The position numbers and the translations under genes are program-made. A stretch of DNA of 64,000 bases from Psychrobacter immobilis (GTDB lineage: Bacteria; Pseudomonadota; Gammaproteobacteria; Pseudomonadales; Moraxellaceae). Under the pieces are notes generated by a model. The model was given only the letters and a program-made list of their open reading frames with translations. It was not told where the DNA came from and searched no databases. How positions within the stretch are numbered: position 1 is the first letter of the stretch; each line of letters opens with the position of its first letter. Where the stretch lies: NCBI GenBank assembly GCA_904846145.1, contig CAJGZL010000001.1, positions 248,001-312,000 of the forward strand, given 5' to 3'. Shown in pieces: positions 10,158 through 18,318 of the stretch.

Positions 10158-11312
10158 TCAGTCTAAACGATTTTGCTCTAAAGTATGCAAGAACCCAAGC
10201 AAGGCTTTTTCCTCAACACTTTGATGCTTTTTGGTGCGACCACGGCGAGCTTGCTTGTAAGGCTCATAAAACTGTCCTGCCAAGAATTGCTCAATGATGA
10301 TAGGATTGATATAAGAGGAGCGACAAACACTTGGAGTATTGCCTAATTCATCAGCCACCTCTTTGACCATCTCAGTAACCAGTTTTTGCCTAGACTTGCT
10401 ATCAGGCTCGCTGGCTAGTATCTCCTCGTTATCAGAGGTTTGCAACTCATCATAAAGATAACTCGCTGCTAAGACACTAGCCATCCATGTCCGAAAGTCT
10501 TTAGCACTATAACGTTTATCGATACTGTCATCGCTGTCACTACTGCTACTATCAGCACAGAGATGCTCGCGCAAATAAGTATTAATATCACTGCTATCAA
10601 CGACTTGCTTGTCACCGTCCTCATCAAGATATTTGAATATCTGATAGCCTGGTAGCTCAGAACACGCTTGCACAATGTCAATTAAACGCTCATCTTGCAA
10701 TTCGATATGATGAGTCTTCGCGCTTTTGCCAACAAAATCAAACGCCAAGCCATTATCTGTTTCGCTCACATGCTTACTACGTAGGGTGCTGAGACCATAG
10801 CTTTTATTGAGCTTGGCATAGCGACTATTGCCGATACGAATTAAAGTCGTTTCTAACAATTTAACCACTGCGGCAAGTACATTAGCGCGTGACAACGACT
10901 CAGCCTCTAAGTCCAGCTCAACTTGTGCACGCAGATTAGGCAAAGCCTCAGCAAAGCCTAGCATCGCATCGAACTTGGCTTGATCACGTACGCTATCCCA
11001 TAGCTCATGATATAGGTATTGCTTACGCGCTTTATCATCGCGCCCCGTTGATTGCAAATGGCCGTTTTCATCCTGACATATCCACACCTCTGACCATAGC
11101 GGTGGAATCACCAAAGCATCAAAGCGTTTACGCAATTTTTTATCCTTAACTGTATTGCCAGTCGCATCCCGATAGGTAAAGCCACGCCCATGACGGCGAC
11201 GCTCAAAGCCAGGCTCATCATCTCTAACATAGCGCAGTTTGGCGCGCTTGGCTAAGCGCTCATAGTCATGACGCAGATCGTCGATAGTAGCTTGCTCAGC
11301 AGACTTTGCCAT
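10158..11312 (-). CDS. DNA topoisomerase IB (poxvirus type)
   Basis: Relaxes supercoils by a transient 3'-phosphotyrosyl link. The 384-aa protein has the N-terminal bacterial TopIB domain (ERRRHGRGFTYRD, IPPLWSEVWIC, GHLQSTGRDDKARKQYLYH) and the catalytic domain with IRIGNSRYAKLNKSYGLSTLR, the Lys/Arg box KRYSAKDFRTWMA, and nucleophile Tyr334 in SSYINP. All active-site boxes are present. A short acidic/Ser run (DSSSSDSDDS) interrupts the catalytic domain as a loop. The next gene starts 36 bases downstream on the same strand. Confidence 0.92.
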   Translation of the reverse strand: MAKSAEQATIDDLRHDYERLAKRAKLRYVRDDEPGFERRRHGRGFTYRDATGNTVKDKKLRKRFDALVIPPLWSEVWICQDENGHLQSTGRDDKARKQYLYHELWDSVRDQAKFDAMLGFAEALPNLRAQVELDLEAESLSRANVLAAVVKLLETTLIRIGNSRYAKLNKSYGLSTLRSKHVSETDNGLAFDFVGKSAKTHHIELQDERLIDIVQACSELPGYQIFKYLDEDGDKQVVDSSDINTYLREHLCADSSSSDSDDSIDKRYSAKDFRTWMASVLAASYLYDELQTSDNEEILASEPDSKSRQKLVTEMVKEVADELGNTPSVCRSSYINPIIIEQFLAGQFYEPYKQARRGRTKKHQSVEEKALLGFLHTLEQNRLD

Positions 11313-11450
11313 AAGATAATGCGCCTTGTATTAGATTGATGTTTTTTCGAGGTAGTCAGAGCTTTAGCATAAATAACTACTGCTATTATTACTGTTTGCT
11401 TGGCGCAGATAATGTGTAAGGCTGTGTAAAAGCTGGGCGTAATAAAACTA

Positions 11451-11482
11451 AAAAAACGCCAAATGCTGAACACTTGGCGTTT
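11451..11482 (-). terminator. Intrinsic terminator after ppnP
   Basis: AAACGCCAA-ATG / CA-CTTGGCGTTT hairpin. On the minus strand a T-run follows it, just beyond the ppnP stop. Confidence 0.75.
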
Positions 11483-11520
11483 ATAAAAACTTTCAAATCA
11501 GAGCGATTAAATCTTAATTG

Positions 11521-11805
11521 CTATTGACCATAAACACATAAATAAGCACTTTCTACTTCGACTTTTACGTTAAATTTTTTATTGGCTTCAACGGTGAATT
11601 GCTCGCCAGCATTAAAATTTTGCCAGTTATCGCTCTCAGGCAGCTTAACAGTTAGAGCACCGCTAACCACACTCATAGTTTCAAACTCGCTGGTACCGAA
11701 CTCGTACTCACCAATGCTCATGACACCGATAGTGGCAGGAAGTGTCGCCGTTTGAAAGGCAATAGAAGTCACTTTATCATCGAAATAGTTATTAACGCTT
11801 GGCAT
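11521..11805 (-). CDS. ppnP: Pyrimidine/purine nucleoside phosphorylase
   Basis: Small cupin-fold nucleoside phosphorylase of the PpnP (YaiE, DUF1255) family, 94 aa, full length for the family. It splits nucleosides with phosphate to free base and ribose-1-phosphate. Characteristic stretches are [26 protein letters not shown] and the C-terminal YLCVYG. It sits alone between prfB and topoisomerase IB and has its own terminator. Confidence 0.93.
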   Translation of the reverse strand: MPSVNNYFDDKVTSIAFQTATLPATIGVMSIGEYEFGTSEFETMSVVSGALTVKLPESDNWQNFNAGEQFTVEANKKFNVKVEVESAYLCVYGQ

Positions 11806-11855
11806 AAACTTTCCTTAAGTTTTGGTTGTATTTTATCTAAAAACTGCTTTAAAAA

Positions 11856-12951
11856 TTATAGCCCTGCTTTTAGGCTGGCTTCGATAAATTGATCCAAATC
11901 ACCATCGAGCACCGCGCCTGTATTAAAAGTTTCAACGCCAGTCCGCAGATCTTTGATACGCGAGTCATCAAGGACGTAAGAGCGGATTTGACTGCCCCAA
12001 CCGACATCAGACTTACCGTCTTCAACCGCTTGCTGGCTCTCCATACGTTTTTGCATTTCCAGCTCATAGAGTTTGGCGCGTAGCATTTTCATCGCGGTTG
12101 CTTTGTTACCGTGTTGGCTACGCTCATTTTGACAGGTGACAACGACGCCACTTGGCTCATGAGTGATCCGCACTGCAGAATCTGTGGTGTTAACGTGCTG
12201 ACCACCTGCGCCCGATGAGCGATAGGTATCAATACGTAAATCGGCTGGATTGATATCAATCTCGATATCATCGTCAATCTCAGGTGAAACAAACACAGCA
12301 GCAAATGAGGTATGGCGACCGTTATTACTATCAAAGGGTGACTTACGTACTAGGCGATGTACGCCAATCTCAGTACGCAACCAACCAAAGGCATAATCAC
12401 CTTTTATCTCGATAGTCGCCGACTTGATACCCGCTACGCTACCTGATGAGGTCTCAATCACCTCAACCTTAAAGCCGTGCGCTTCCGCCCAACGCGTGTA
12501 CATACGCAAGAGCATTTCAGCCCAGTCTTGTGCTTCAGTACCACCGCTACCCGATTGAATATCTAAGTAGCAGTTATTGGGATCCATCTCACCGCTAAAC
12601 ATCCGACGAAATTCTAGATCAGCGACGCGTTTTTCAGCATTATCTAATTCTGCTTGTACCTCTTTTAACAGTGACTCATCATTCTCTTCAACGGCCAGCT
12701 CCAGCATCGCTGCAGCATCTTCTAGCGTCGTCTCAAGCGAGACCACCACATCGATAACACCGTCAAGATGACTTTTTTCTTTACTGATTTTCGTCGCACG
12801 TTCTGGATCGTTCCATAGCTCAGGACTTTCCATTTCTAAATTGACTTCCTCTAAGCGCTCTTGCTTACCATCAAAGTCAAAGATACCTCCGAAGGTCCTG
12901 CCCACGCTCAGATAAGTCTTTAATTTGTTCTTGATACGGATTGATTTCCAT
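11856..12951 (-). CDS. prfB: Peptide chain release factor 2 (programmed frameshift)
   Basis: RF2 terminates translation at UGA and UAA. The gene starts at ATG 12949-12951, reads 24 codons, meets TGA at 12877-12879, and continues in the +1 frame as [14 protein letters not shown] to the stop at 11856. The joined product is about 364 aa, matching E. coli RF2 (365). The SPF tripeptide that reads the stop codon is in VRKSPFDSN, and GGQ, which drives peptide hydrolysis, is in [10 protein letters not shown]. An ATG at 12905 opens the downstream frame but is not the true start. Low RF2 favours the frameshift, giving autoregulation. Confidence 0.97.
12876..12891 (-). promoter_or_regulatory. prfB +1 recoding site
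   Basis: On the minus strand CGGAGG TAT CTT TGA C: a Shine-Dalgarno-like GGAGG three bases before the CTT slip codon, then in-frame TGA followed by C. This is the canonical RF2 frameshift arrangement. Confidence 0.95.
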
Positions 12952-13066
12952 AAGTGTTCCTGTGTGTGTTAAAAATACGATGCGCTATTTTAAATGAGAT
13001 TTACGTAAAATGTTTAGCTAACTTTCACTACTACTTATTATAATGATACTGCTTAATGATGATAAA

Positions 13067-13741
13067 CTAAATCGACCAATCCTCAACTGCCCAGCGATGT
13101 GCTAGGGCGTGCGCATGTAGCGCGTCATCAGGGGACACGCAGATAGCCACATCCGCCCACTCAAGCAGAGGAATGTCGTTTTTGGAATCAGAATAAGCGT
13201 AGGTTTTATCATAATGAATGTCAGCCAGTTGCTGCTTGCCAATCCACTTGTCCAAGTGATAAATCTTACCTTCTTTAAAGTTTGGCTTATCAGCTAATTT
13301 GCCGGTATAGCGATCCTCTTTTATCTCAAGCGGTGTCGATAGTACATTGCCATCTTCAATGCCAAAGCGCTTGGCAATCGCAGATACTACAAAGTCATTA
13401 GTAGCGGAGATGATAACTACCTCGTGACCCAGCTCAATGTGCTGACACAATACTTCCATCGCCTTTGGGCGGATATGCGGCTCAATTTCAGTTTTGATAT
13501 AATCTTCACGTAGCTCATGCAAACGCGGCATTGGCAAGCTAGTCAAAAACTGGGCGACAAACTCATTGTACTCCGTCGCATCAAGCGTGCCTGCGATATA
13601 CTCTTCATAAAACTTTTGATTGGCTGTGCGGTACTCGGCCTCGTCAACAAGACCATGATTGACGATATACTCGCCCCATAAGTAGTCACTGTCAACGTCA
13701 AGTAAAGTATGGTCTAAGTCGAATAAAGCTAAAATTTTCAT
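13067..13741 (-). CDS. HAD-IB family phosphatase
   Basis: Haloacid-dehalogenase superfamily hydrolase, subfamily IB (phosphoserine-phosphatase-like), 224 aa. The nucleophile loop is FDLDHTLLD (Asp8 and Asp10), motif II VVIISATND, and motif IV AYSDSKNDIPLLEWAD, all intact. The cap sequence WGEYIVNHGLVD is typical of proteobacterial single-domain HAD-IB phosphatases. It lies 115 bases upstream of prfB on the same strand. The substrate is unknown; it could be phosphoserine-like or lipid-linked phosphate. Confidence 0.85.
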   Translation of the reverse strand: MKILALFDLDHTLLDVDSDYLWGEYIVNHGLVDEAEYRTANQKFYEEYIAGTLDATEYNEFVAQFLTSLPMPRLHELREDYIKTEIEPHIRPKAMEVLCQHIELGHEVVIISATNDFVVSAIAKRFGIEDGNVLSTPLEIKEDRYTGKLADKPNFKEGKIYHLDKWIGKQQLADIHYDKTYAYSDSKNDIPLLEWADVAICVSPDDALHAHALAHRWAVEDWSI

Positions 13742-13801
13742 AAATAGTGCTCAAAATAATAAAGTTATCAGTTAAAAAATAAGCGTTGAAGAGGGTACGC
13801 C

Positions 13802-14338
13802 CTAATCAGGCTGCTCAACCTCAATAAGACCCGTTTTAAACTTCTGACAGCGATCCGCGTAATGCAATGCTGATAGCTTTAATAGTGCCGCTTGCTCATC
13901 CGTTAGGGTTTTGACCACTTTTGCAGGAGCACCCATAACGAGAGAGTTATCGGGAATCTCTTTGCCTTCAGTCACTAAGGCTTTGGCGCCGATAATACAG
14001 TTTTTACCGATTTTGGCGTTATTCAATATCACAGCGCCGATACCGATTAAGCTATTATCACCGACTTCACAGCCATGCAACATCGCTAAATGGCCAATGG
14101 TCACATAATCGCCAATCTTAACCTCAATACCTGCATCAGTATGAATCACGCTATTCTCTTGTACATTACTATAATCACCGATATGGATACGCTCGTTGTC
14201 GCCGCGTATCACCGCACCAAACCAAACGCTCGCTTGATGACCTAAATACACATCGCCAATGACTCGTGCCGTATCCGCCACCCATCCATTGAACGGGCTG
14301 GCAAATTCAGGGGCTTTATCCAAATATTGATAAATCAT
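13802..14338 (-). CDS. Gamma-carbonic anhydrase-like hexapeptide protein
   Basis: Left-handed beta-helix protein of the gamma-class carbonic anhydrase/YrdA family, 178 aa. Hexapeptide repeats run from about residue 12 to 140. Potential metal-binding His residues lie in [40 protein letters not shown] is diagnostic when read in parts ([16 protein letters not shown]). It ends 60 bases ahead of the HAD gene on the same strand. Family members bind Zn or Fe, but many show no measurable anhydrase activity, so the activity is an inference. Confidence 0.88.
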   Translation of the reverse strand: MIYQYLDKAPEFASPFNGWVADTARVIGDVYLGHQASVWFGAVIRGDNERIHIGDYSNVQENSVIHTDAGIEVKIGDYVTIGHLAMLHGCEVGDNSLIGIGAVILNNAKIGKNCIIGAKALVTEGKEIPDNSLVMGAPAKVVKTLTDEQAALLKLSALHYADRCQKFKTGLIEVEQPD

Positions 14339-14437
14339 AGTCTAGCCTTATTGTTGTTAAGGTAATTGGTTAAACTTACATTATTAGTTAAAAACACTTG
14401 CCTAACAGTCGTTACTATTATTCGTTGCTATCAAGTA

Positions 14438-14472
14438 CTGATTATCAATAGTTATTAGTAGTAGATAATCAG
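14438..14472. promoter_or_regulatory. Inverted repeat in divergent intergenic region
   Basis: Perfect 9-base arms CTGATTATC (14438-14446) and GATAATCAG (14464-14472) in the divergent gap between the carbonic-anhydrase-like gene and the PAP2 gene. A TACAAT-like -10 lies further right near 14491. No T-run follows, so an operator or a mere AT-rich coincidence is more likely than a terminator. Confidence 0.35.
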
Positions 14473-14632
14473 ATATTAGCCGTACTTTATAGTACAATTG
14501 CCGCAAATGGTACCATTGCCGTAACACCAGTTCTAGCTCATTCAATATGACTTATGAGCAGATAAGAAATTGATAATAGCATTATGCTCTTTACAATAGA
14601 ATTAAAGCAAAAACATCTTTAGGAATAAGGCT

Positions 14633-15184
14633 ATGCGCTATAAAAATCAAGCCTCGCTACTGTTGCTATCTTCAAGCTTGATCCTCGCCAGTCCTGTTTG
14701 TGCTGCCGATAATTCTGATCTTGAACTGGCAGGTGATATCGTCGCGGTTGCCATCCCAGCGCTTGCCTACGGTAGCACCTATTATAAAGAGGATAAAGTA
14801 GGTCGTCAGCAATTTTATAAATCATTCGCTACTAATCTTGCGGCAACCCAAGTGCTCAAGTCGACTATTGATAAAGAGCGTCCTAATGGTAGTGATGACG
14901 ATTCATTTCCCTCAAGGCATGTCTCAGTAGCCTTTCAAGGAGCTAGTTTTATCCACAAACGTTATGGTTTGGAATATAGCATTCCTGCCTATGTTGGTGC
15001 AGGGTTTGTCGCTTATACTCGCCTAGAAGCTGATGAGCACGATGCTACTGATGTGTTGGCTGGCGCGGCATTAGGCATGGCGAGCAGCTTGTATTTGACC
15101 AAAAGCTATAATGATCAATTACATATAGCAACTGATCTAGCACCAGACTATTATGGGGTATCGATGCATTATGAATTTCCCTAA
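14633..15184 (+). CDS. Periplasmic PAP2 family phosphatase
   Basis: Phosphatidic-acid-phosphatase type 2 / acid phosphatase superfamily, 183 aa. A signal peptide (residues 1-24, cleavage after PVCA) directs it to the periplasm. The three family motifs are present: Lys76-x6-Arg83-Pro84, PSRH at 93-96 (PSGH in most members) and Arg130-x5-His136-x3-Asp140. A short C-terminal hydrophobic stretch may associate with the membrane. An AGGAA ribosome site lies upstream. Substrate unknown, plausibly a lipid phosphate or undecaprenyl pyrophosphate. Confidence 0.85.
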   Translation: MRYKNQASLLLLSSSLILASPVCAADNSDLELAGDIVAVAIPALAYGSTYYKEDKVGRQQFYKSFATNLAATQVLKSTIDKERPNGSDDDSFPSRHVSVAFQGASFIHKRYGLEYSIPAYVGAGFVAYTRLEADEHDATDVLAGAALGMASSLYLTKSYNDQLHIATDLAPDYYGVSMHYEFP

Positions 15185-15294
15185 CCTTCTTAAAAGCACC
15201 GTAAAAAAATAAAAGCGAATGCTACCACTCCCTCACCTTTTTAAATACTGGCTCTTAAGCAAAAATTCTAGTACAATGCACAAAATCTGACCCT

Positions 15295-15376
15295 AAGCGA
15301 GTGGACATGATGTGAGTTACTCTTCACCTTAACGTGAACTAAGTATCTTTTCATCTATTTGTCTTCTCGCTTTTTT
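15295..15376 (+). promoter_or_regulatory. Possible attenuator hairpin in carA leader
   Basis: AAGCGAG (15295-15301) can pair with CTCGCTT (15366-15372), which runs straight into T's. The enclosed 64 bases contain a smaller TTCAC/GTGAA hairpin. A TACAAT -10-like hexamer at 15272-15277 would start a transcript just before it. This fits a leader terminator controlling carA, but the loop is long. Confidence 0.35.
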
Positions 15377-15430
15377 GCGGAAAAAATTTGTTTAAATATT
15401 CAACAGCAGCATTGAAAAAGTACGCATTTG

Positions 15431-15479
15431 TAGTAATAAATAGCAAACCCTTCTAGTAATAAACCAAAATAGTAATAAA
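15431..15479 (+). repeat. Three direct repeats in carA leader
   Basis: The decamer TAGTAATAAA occurs at 15431, 15454 and 15470, just ahead of the carA ribosome site. Each copy reads as three stop codons in one frame. Function unknown. Confidence 0.6.
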
Positions 15480-15513
15480 TTAGAAAACTCATCAACGACA
15501 GCGGAGAATACCA

Positions 15514-16752
15514 TTGAACTCATCGACTCAAACCCAAGCCATTTTGGCACTAGCAGACGGTACTATTTTTCGCGGTATAAGTATTGGCAGTAGCGGGCAT
15601 CGTGTCGGTGAAGTCGTGTTCAATACAGCGATGACAGGCTATCAAGAAATTCTAACTGACCCAAGCTACGCCCGCCAATTGGTAACCCTGACCTATCCAC
15701 ACATTGGTAATACAGGCACTAATACTGAAGATAGCGAATCGGGTAACGCGCACAAAATCTGGGCAGAAGGTCTTATCATTCGTGATGCCACTATGGTGAC
15801 TTCAAACTTCCGCAACTCTGAGTCGCTAACTGACTATTTGCAAAATAATGATACCGTCGCTATCGCTGAGATCGATACTCGTCAGCTTACCCGTATCTTA
15901 CGTGATAAAGGTGCTCAGCACGGCTGCATTATGACGGCATCAGATGGCGGAACTATCAGCGATACAGACGTACAACAAGCGATCAAACTAGCACAAGGGT
16001 TTGCAGGTTTAGAAGGTATGGATCTCGCTAAAGAGTGCTGTCATCCTGATGGGTTTGAGTGGACAGCGGGCACTTGGGAGTTGTCTGATACGCTCCTAAA
16101 TCGTGATGCGCCTGGTAGCCATGATAGCGGCACGGGTGGCTTCTTTAAGCAGCTTGGTGAGCATATCGAGCATAAATACAACGTCGTTGCTTATGACTTT
16201 GGTACTAAGACCAATATCCTACGTATGCTGGTTGACCGTGGCTGTCATGTCACTGTTGTCCCTGCGCAAACGCCTATTGCAGATGTCATCGCGATGAATC
16301 CAGATGGTATCTTTTTGTCAAACGGTCCAGGAGATCCTGCGGCTTGCGATTACGCTATCGACAGCGTGCGTTATATTATTGAAGAGACGGATATTCCGAC
16401 CTTTGGTATCTGCTTAGGTCATCAGCTCATTGGACTTGCCAGCGGTGCTAATACTATCAAAATGAAAACAGGTCATCATGGCGCCAACCATCCTGTACAA
16501 GATTTAGAGTCTGGCGTAGTCATGATTACCAGTCAAAACCATGGCTTTGCGGTCGATGAAGATACTTTTCCTGATAATGTAAAATCAACCCATCGCTCAT
16601 TATTTGATGGCACCAACCAAGGTATGGAGTTGACCAATAAGCCTGTCTTTAGCTTCCAAGGTCATCCCGAAGCCAGCCCTGGCCCACATGATGCCGATGC
16701 TTTGTTTGATCGCTTTGCGATGATGATGGATAAGGTTAAGGCGGCTGTCTAA
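15514..16752 (+). CDS. carA: Carbamoyl-phosphate synthase small subunit
   Basis: Glutaminase subunit that releases ammonia from glutamine and channels it to CarB for carbamoyl phosphate (pyrimidines, arginine), 412 aa. The N-terminal CPSase domain shows [13 protein letters not shown] and [21 protein letters not shown]. The C-terminal class-I amidotransferase has nucleophile Cys in [10 protein letters not shown] and the His/Glu pair in [11 protein letters not shown]. It uses a TTG start at 15514 with GGAGA seven bases upstream. The stop TAA overlaps the ATG of the ATPase gene (TAATG), so translation of the two is probably coupled. carB lies 1.57 kb downstream instead of directly after. Confidence 0.97.
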   Translation: MNSSTQTQAILALADGTIFRGISIGSSGHRVGEVVFNTAMTGYQEILTDPSYARQLVTLTYPHIGNTGTNTEDSESGNAHKIWAEGLIIRDATMVTSNFRNSESLTDYLQNNDTVAIAEIDTRQLTRILRDKGAQHGCIMTASDGGTISDTDVQQAIKLAQGFAGLEGMDLAKECCHPDGFEWTAGTWELSDTLLNRDAPGSHDSGTGGFFKQLGEHIEHKYNVVAYDFGTKTNILRMLVDRGCHVTVVPAQTPIADVIAMNPDGIFLSNGPGDPAACDYAIDSVRYIIEETDIPTFGICLGHQLIGLASGANTIKMKTGHHGANHPVQDLESGVVMITSQNHGFAVDEDTFPDNVKSTHRSLFDGTNQGMELTNKPVFSFQGHPEASPGPHDADALFDRFAMMMDKVKAAV

Positions 16753-17900
16753 TGCCAAATGAGCTTATACAAAACTGGGAAATTAAAGATCTTAAAGGCG
16801 TGGGTGATGTTGAGCTGTCACTTGACGCTAGCAAACGCGTTTTTGTGTTTTTTGGTAGTAATGGCGTGGGAAAGACTAAGACATTAGAGGCTCTACTTTA
16901 TTTTTTGCTAGCGCAGAATAAAAATTTTATACCAAAAGGTCATGCGTTAAAAATATCAGATAATATTTTTCAATCAATATGTTCAAATAATTCATGTATA
17001 AATGTGAAGAACGCTTTACTTAGCGAGAATGAAGTTTATCTTCCTAAAATATTCAATCAAGTCGAGGTTAAAAGTTATGAATCAGTTGCTTACCTAGGAG
17101 CAAAACAACGAGGTTCATCTGAAAAAGATAGTAACTATAGAAATAAACCCCTTGGAAGTTCTGAATCACGTAGAAGTACCCATTCCGAATTTTTTGAGTT
17201 AGCTATTGTTAATGGCAATTTAGATAAATTAGGGATGAATCAAGATATCCATCAGTGGTTTATAGAACGTGCACAGTCAGTTAACCCTTATCAAAAAACT
17301 GCGGACAATCGACAAGTAGATATAGATACGGTGCTTGGAGCTTTAAATACTCTAGATGACCGCATTGGCAAAACGCTGAATGTCGATGGTAATGATAATG
17401 TTTATCTAACTATTGAGGGGCAAGAAACTGAGTTGAACGATCTAAGCTCAGGCTTTATCTCAGTAGTCAAAATTATCCAAGCCATTGTCTCAGCCTACTC
17501 GGCTTTTACTAATGAGCAAGATCTTCTAAATGTCAAAGGTATCGTACTTATTGACGAGATTGAAAGCCACTTACATGTAGAATGGCAAACACGAATTATA
17601 CTAACGCTAAAAGAGTTGTTTCCAAATACTACTTTCTATATTGCAACGCATTCACCTTTAGTATTATCACAATTAGACGAAGGTGAAGCTTATTTACTAA
17701 AACGAGAAGAAGACGGTGTTGTTCGTTCTCATGTCATTGATTCACCTAATAAGCGAATATTAGCCAATGTATTACGAGACGCTTTTGGCATTGATTTGAA
17801 CGCGCTCAAAAGAGAGTCTATGGAAGATAGCGATCAAGATTTGGCAAAATCTCGTTTATTAAAGCTGCTTAGAAACCCAGCAGGTGATGTTAATGAGTGA
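16752..17900 (+). CDS. AAA/ABC-type ATPase, putative defence partner of PIN nuclease
   Basis: ABC/SMC-like AAA ATPase of the AAA_15/AAA_21 (COG3950-like) kind, 382 aa. Walker A is GSNGVGKT at 35-42, the ABC-signature-like LNDLSSGF lies in the middle, Walker B is IVLIDEIESHLH (Asp268, Glu269), and the H-loop is THSP with His300. The middle third is poorly conserved and AT-rich, unlike carA and carB. The start overlaps the carA stop by one base, and the end overlaps the PIN gene by 8 bases. Related ATPases pair with a toxic nuclease in PARIS, Septu and several retrons. By analogy it may sense a phage trigger and control the PIN protein; that role is inferred. Confidence 0.85.
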   Translation: MPNELIQNWEIKDLKGVGDVELSLDASKRVFVFFGSNGVGKTKTLEALLYFLLAQNKNFIPKGHALKISDNIFQSICSNNSCINVKNALLSENEVYLPKIFNQVEVKSYESVAYLGAKQRGSSEKDSNYRNKPLGSSESRRSTHSEFFELAIVNGNLDKLGMNQDIHQWFIERAQSVNPYQKTADNRQVDIDTVLGALNTLDDRIGKTLNVDGNDNVYLTIEGQETELNDLSSGFISVVKIIQAIVSAYSAFTNEQDLLNVKGIVLIDEIESHLHVEWQTRIILTLKELFPNTTFYIATHSPLVLSQLDEGEAYLLKREEDGVVRSHVIDSPNKRILANVLRDAFGIDLNALKRESMEDSDQDLAKSRLLKLLRNPAGDVNE

Positions 17901-18306
17901 TTACGTTTTATTAGATGCCAACTTACTTATTGGCGCGTTTGATCATGATGATACCAATACTAAACATATTGAATCTAAACAAATCGTTGAGTCTTTATTA
18001 TTAGATGATAATGTAAAAATTGCTATTACACCGCTTATTCGCTATGAAGTCTTGCGCGGGGTTCGCCGTGTGCCTACCGAACAAATGGTAGAAATTTTAA
18101 ATGATTTTGAAGAGTTTGAAATTACTGATATAGAAGGCAATAGAGCTTCTGAAATATACCGTTTAGCCTTTGCAAAAAATCAAAAATTAGATAAACGCAG
18201 TTTTGATGTCTTTCATTATGTTGTCGCTGAAATCCGAGATTTAAAATGGATGAGTCAAGATACTGATTTGAGCAAAATTGCCAGCCTCGCCAAACCCATT
18301 ATTTAA
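17893..18306 (+). CDS. PIN-domain ribonuclease
   Basis: VapC-like PIN nuclease, 137 aa, predicted to cleave RNA with a Mg/Mn-bound acidic cluster. Asp8 (LLDANLL), Glu52 (RYEVLRG), Asp105 (SFDVFHY) and Asp123/125 (SQDTDLS) match the four conserved acidic positions, so the site looks intact. I chose the ATG at 17893, which has AGGTG six bases upstream; GTG 17884 and ATG 17887 are in the same frame. It overlaps the ATPase by 8 bases. Its stop TAA forms part of the carB ribosome site (TAAGGA), so four genes form one coupled unit. No small antitoxin is visible, so the ATPase may act as its controller. Confidence 0.85.
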   Translation: MSDYVLLDANLLIGAFDHDDTNTKHIESKQIVESLLLDDNVKIAITPLIRYEVLRGVRRVPTEQMVEILNDFEEFEITDIEGNRASEIYRLAFAKNQKLDKRSFDVFHYVVAEIRDLKWMSQDTDLSKIASLAKPII

Positions 18307-18318
18307 GGACAAGTATAT

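Noticed and set aside
12577-12771. Plus-strand frame in prfB as a small gene
   Set aside because: Ser-rich antisense shadow of RF2, no ribosome site.
15431-15479. CRISPR-like array
   Set aside because: Only three 10-base repeats with unequal 13- and 6-base gaps; no cas genes in the window.
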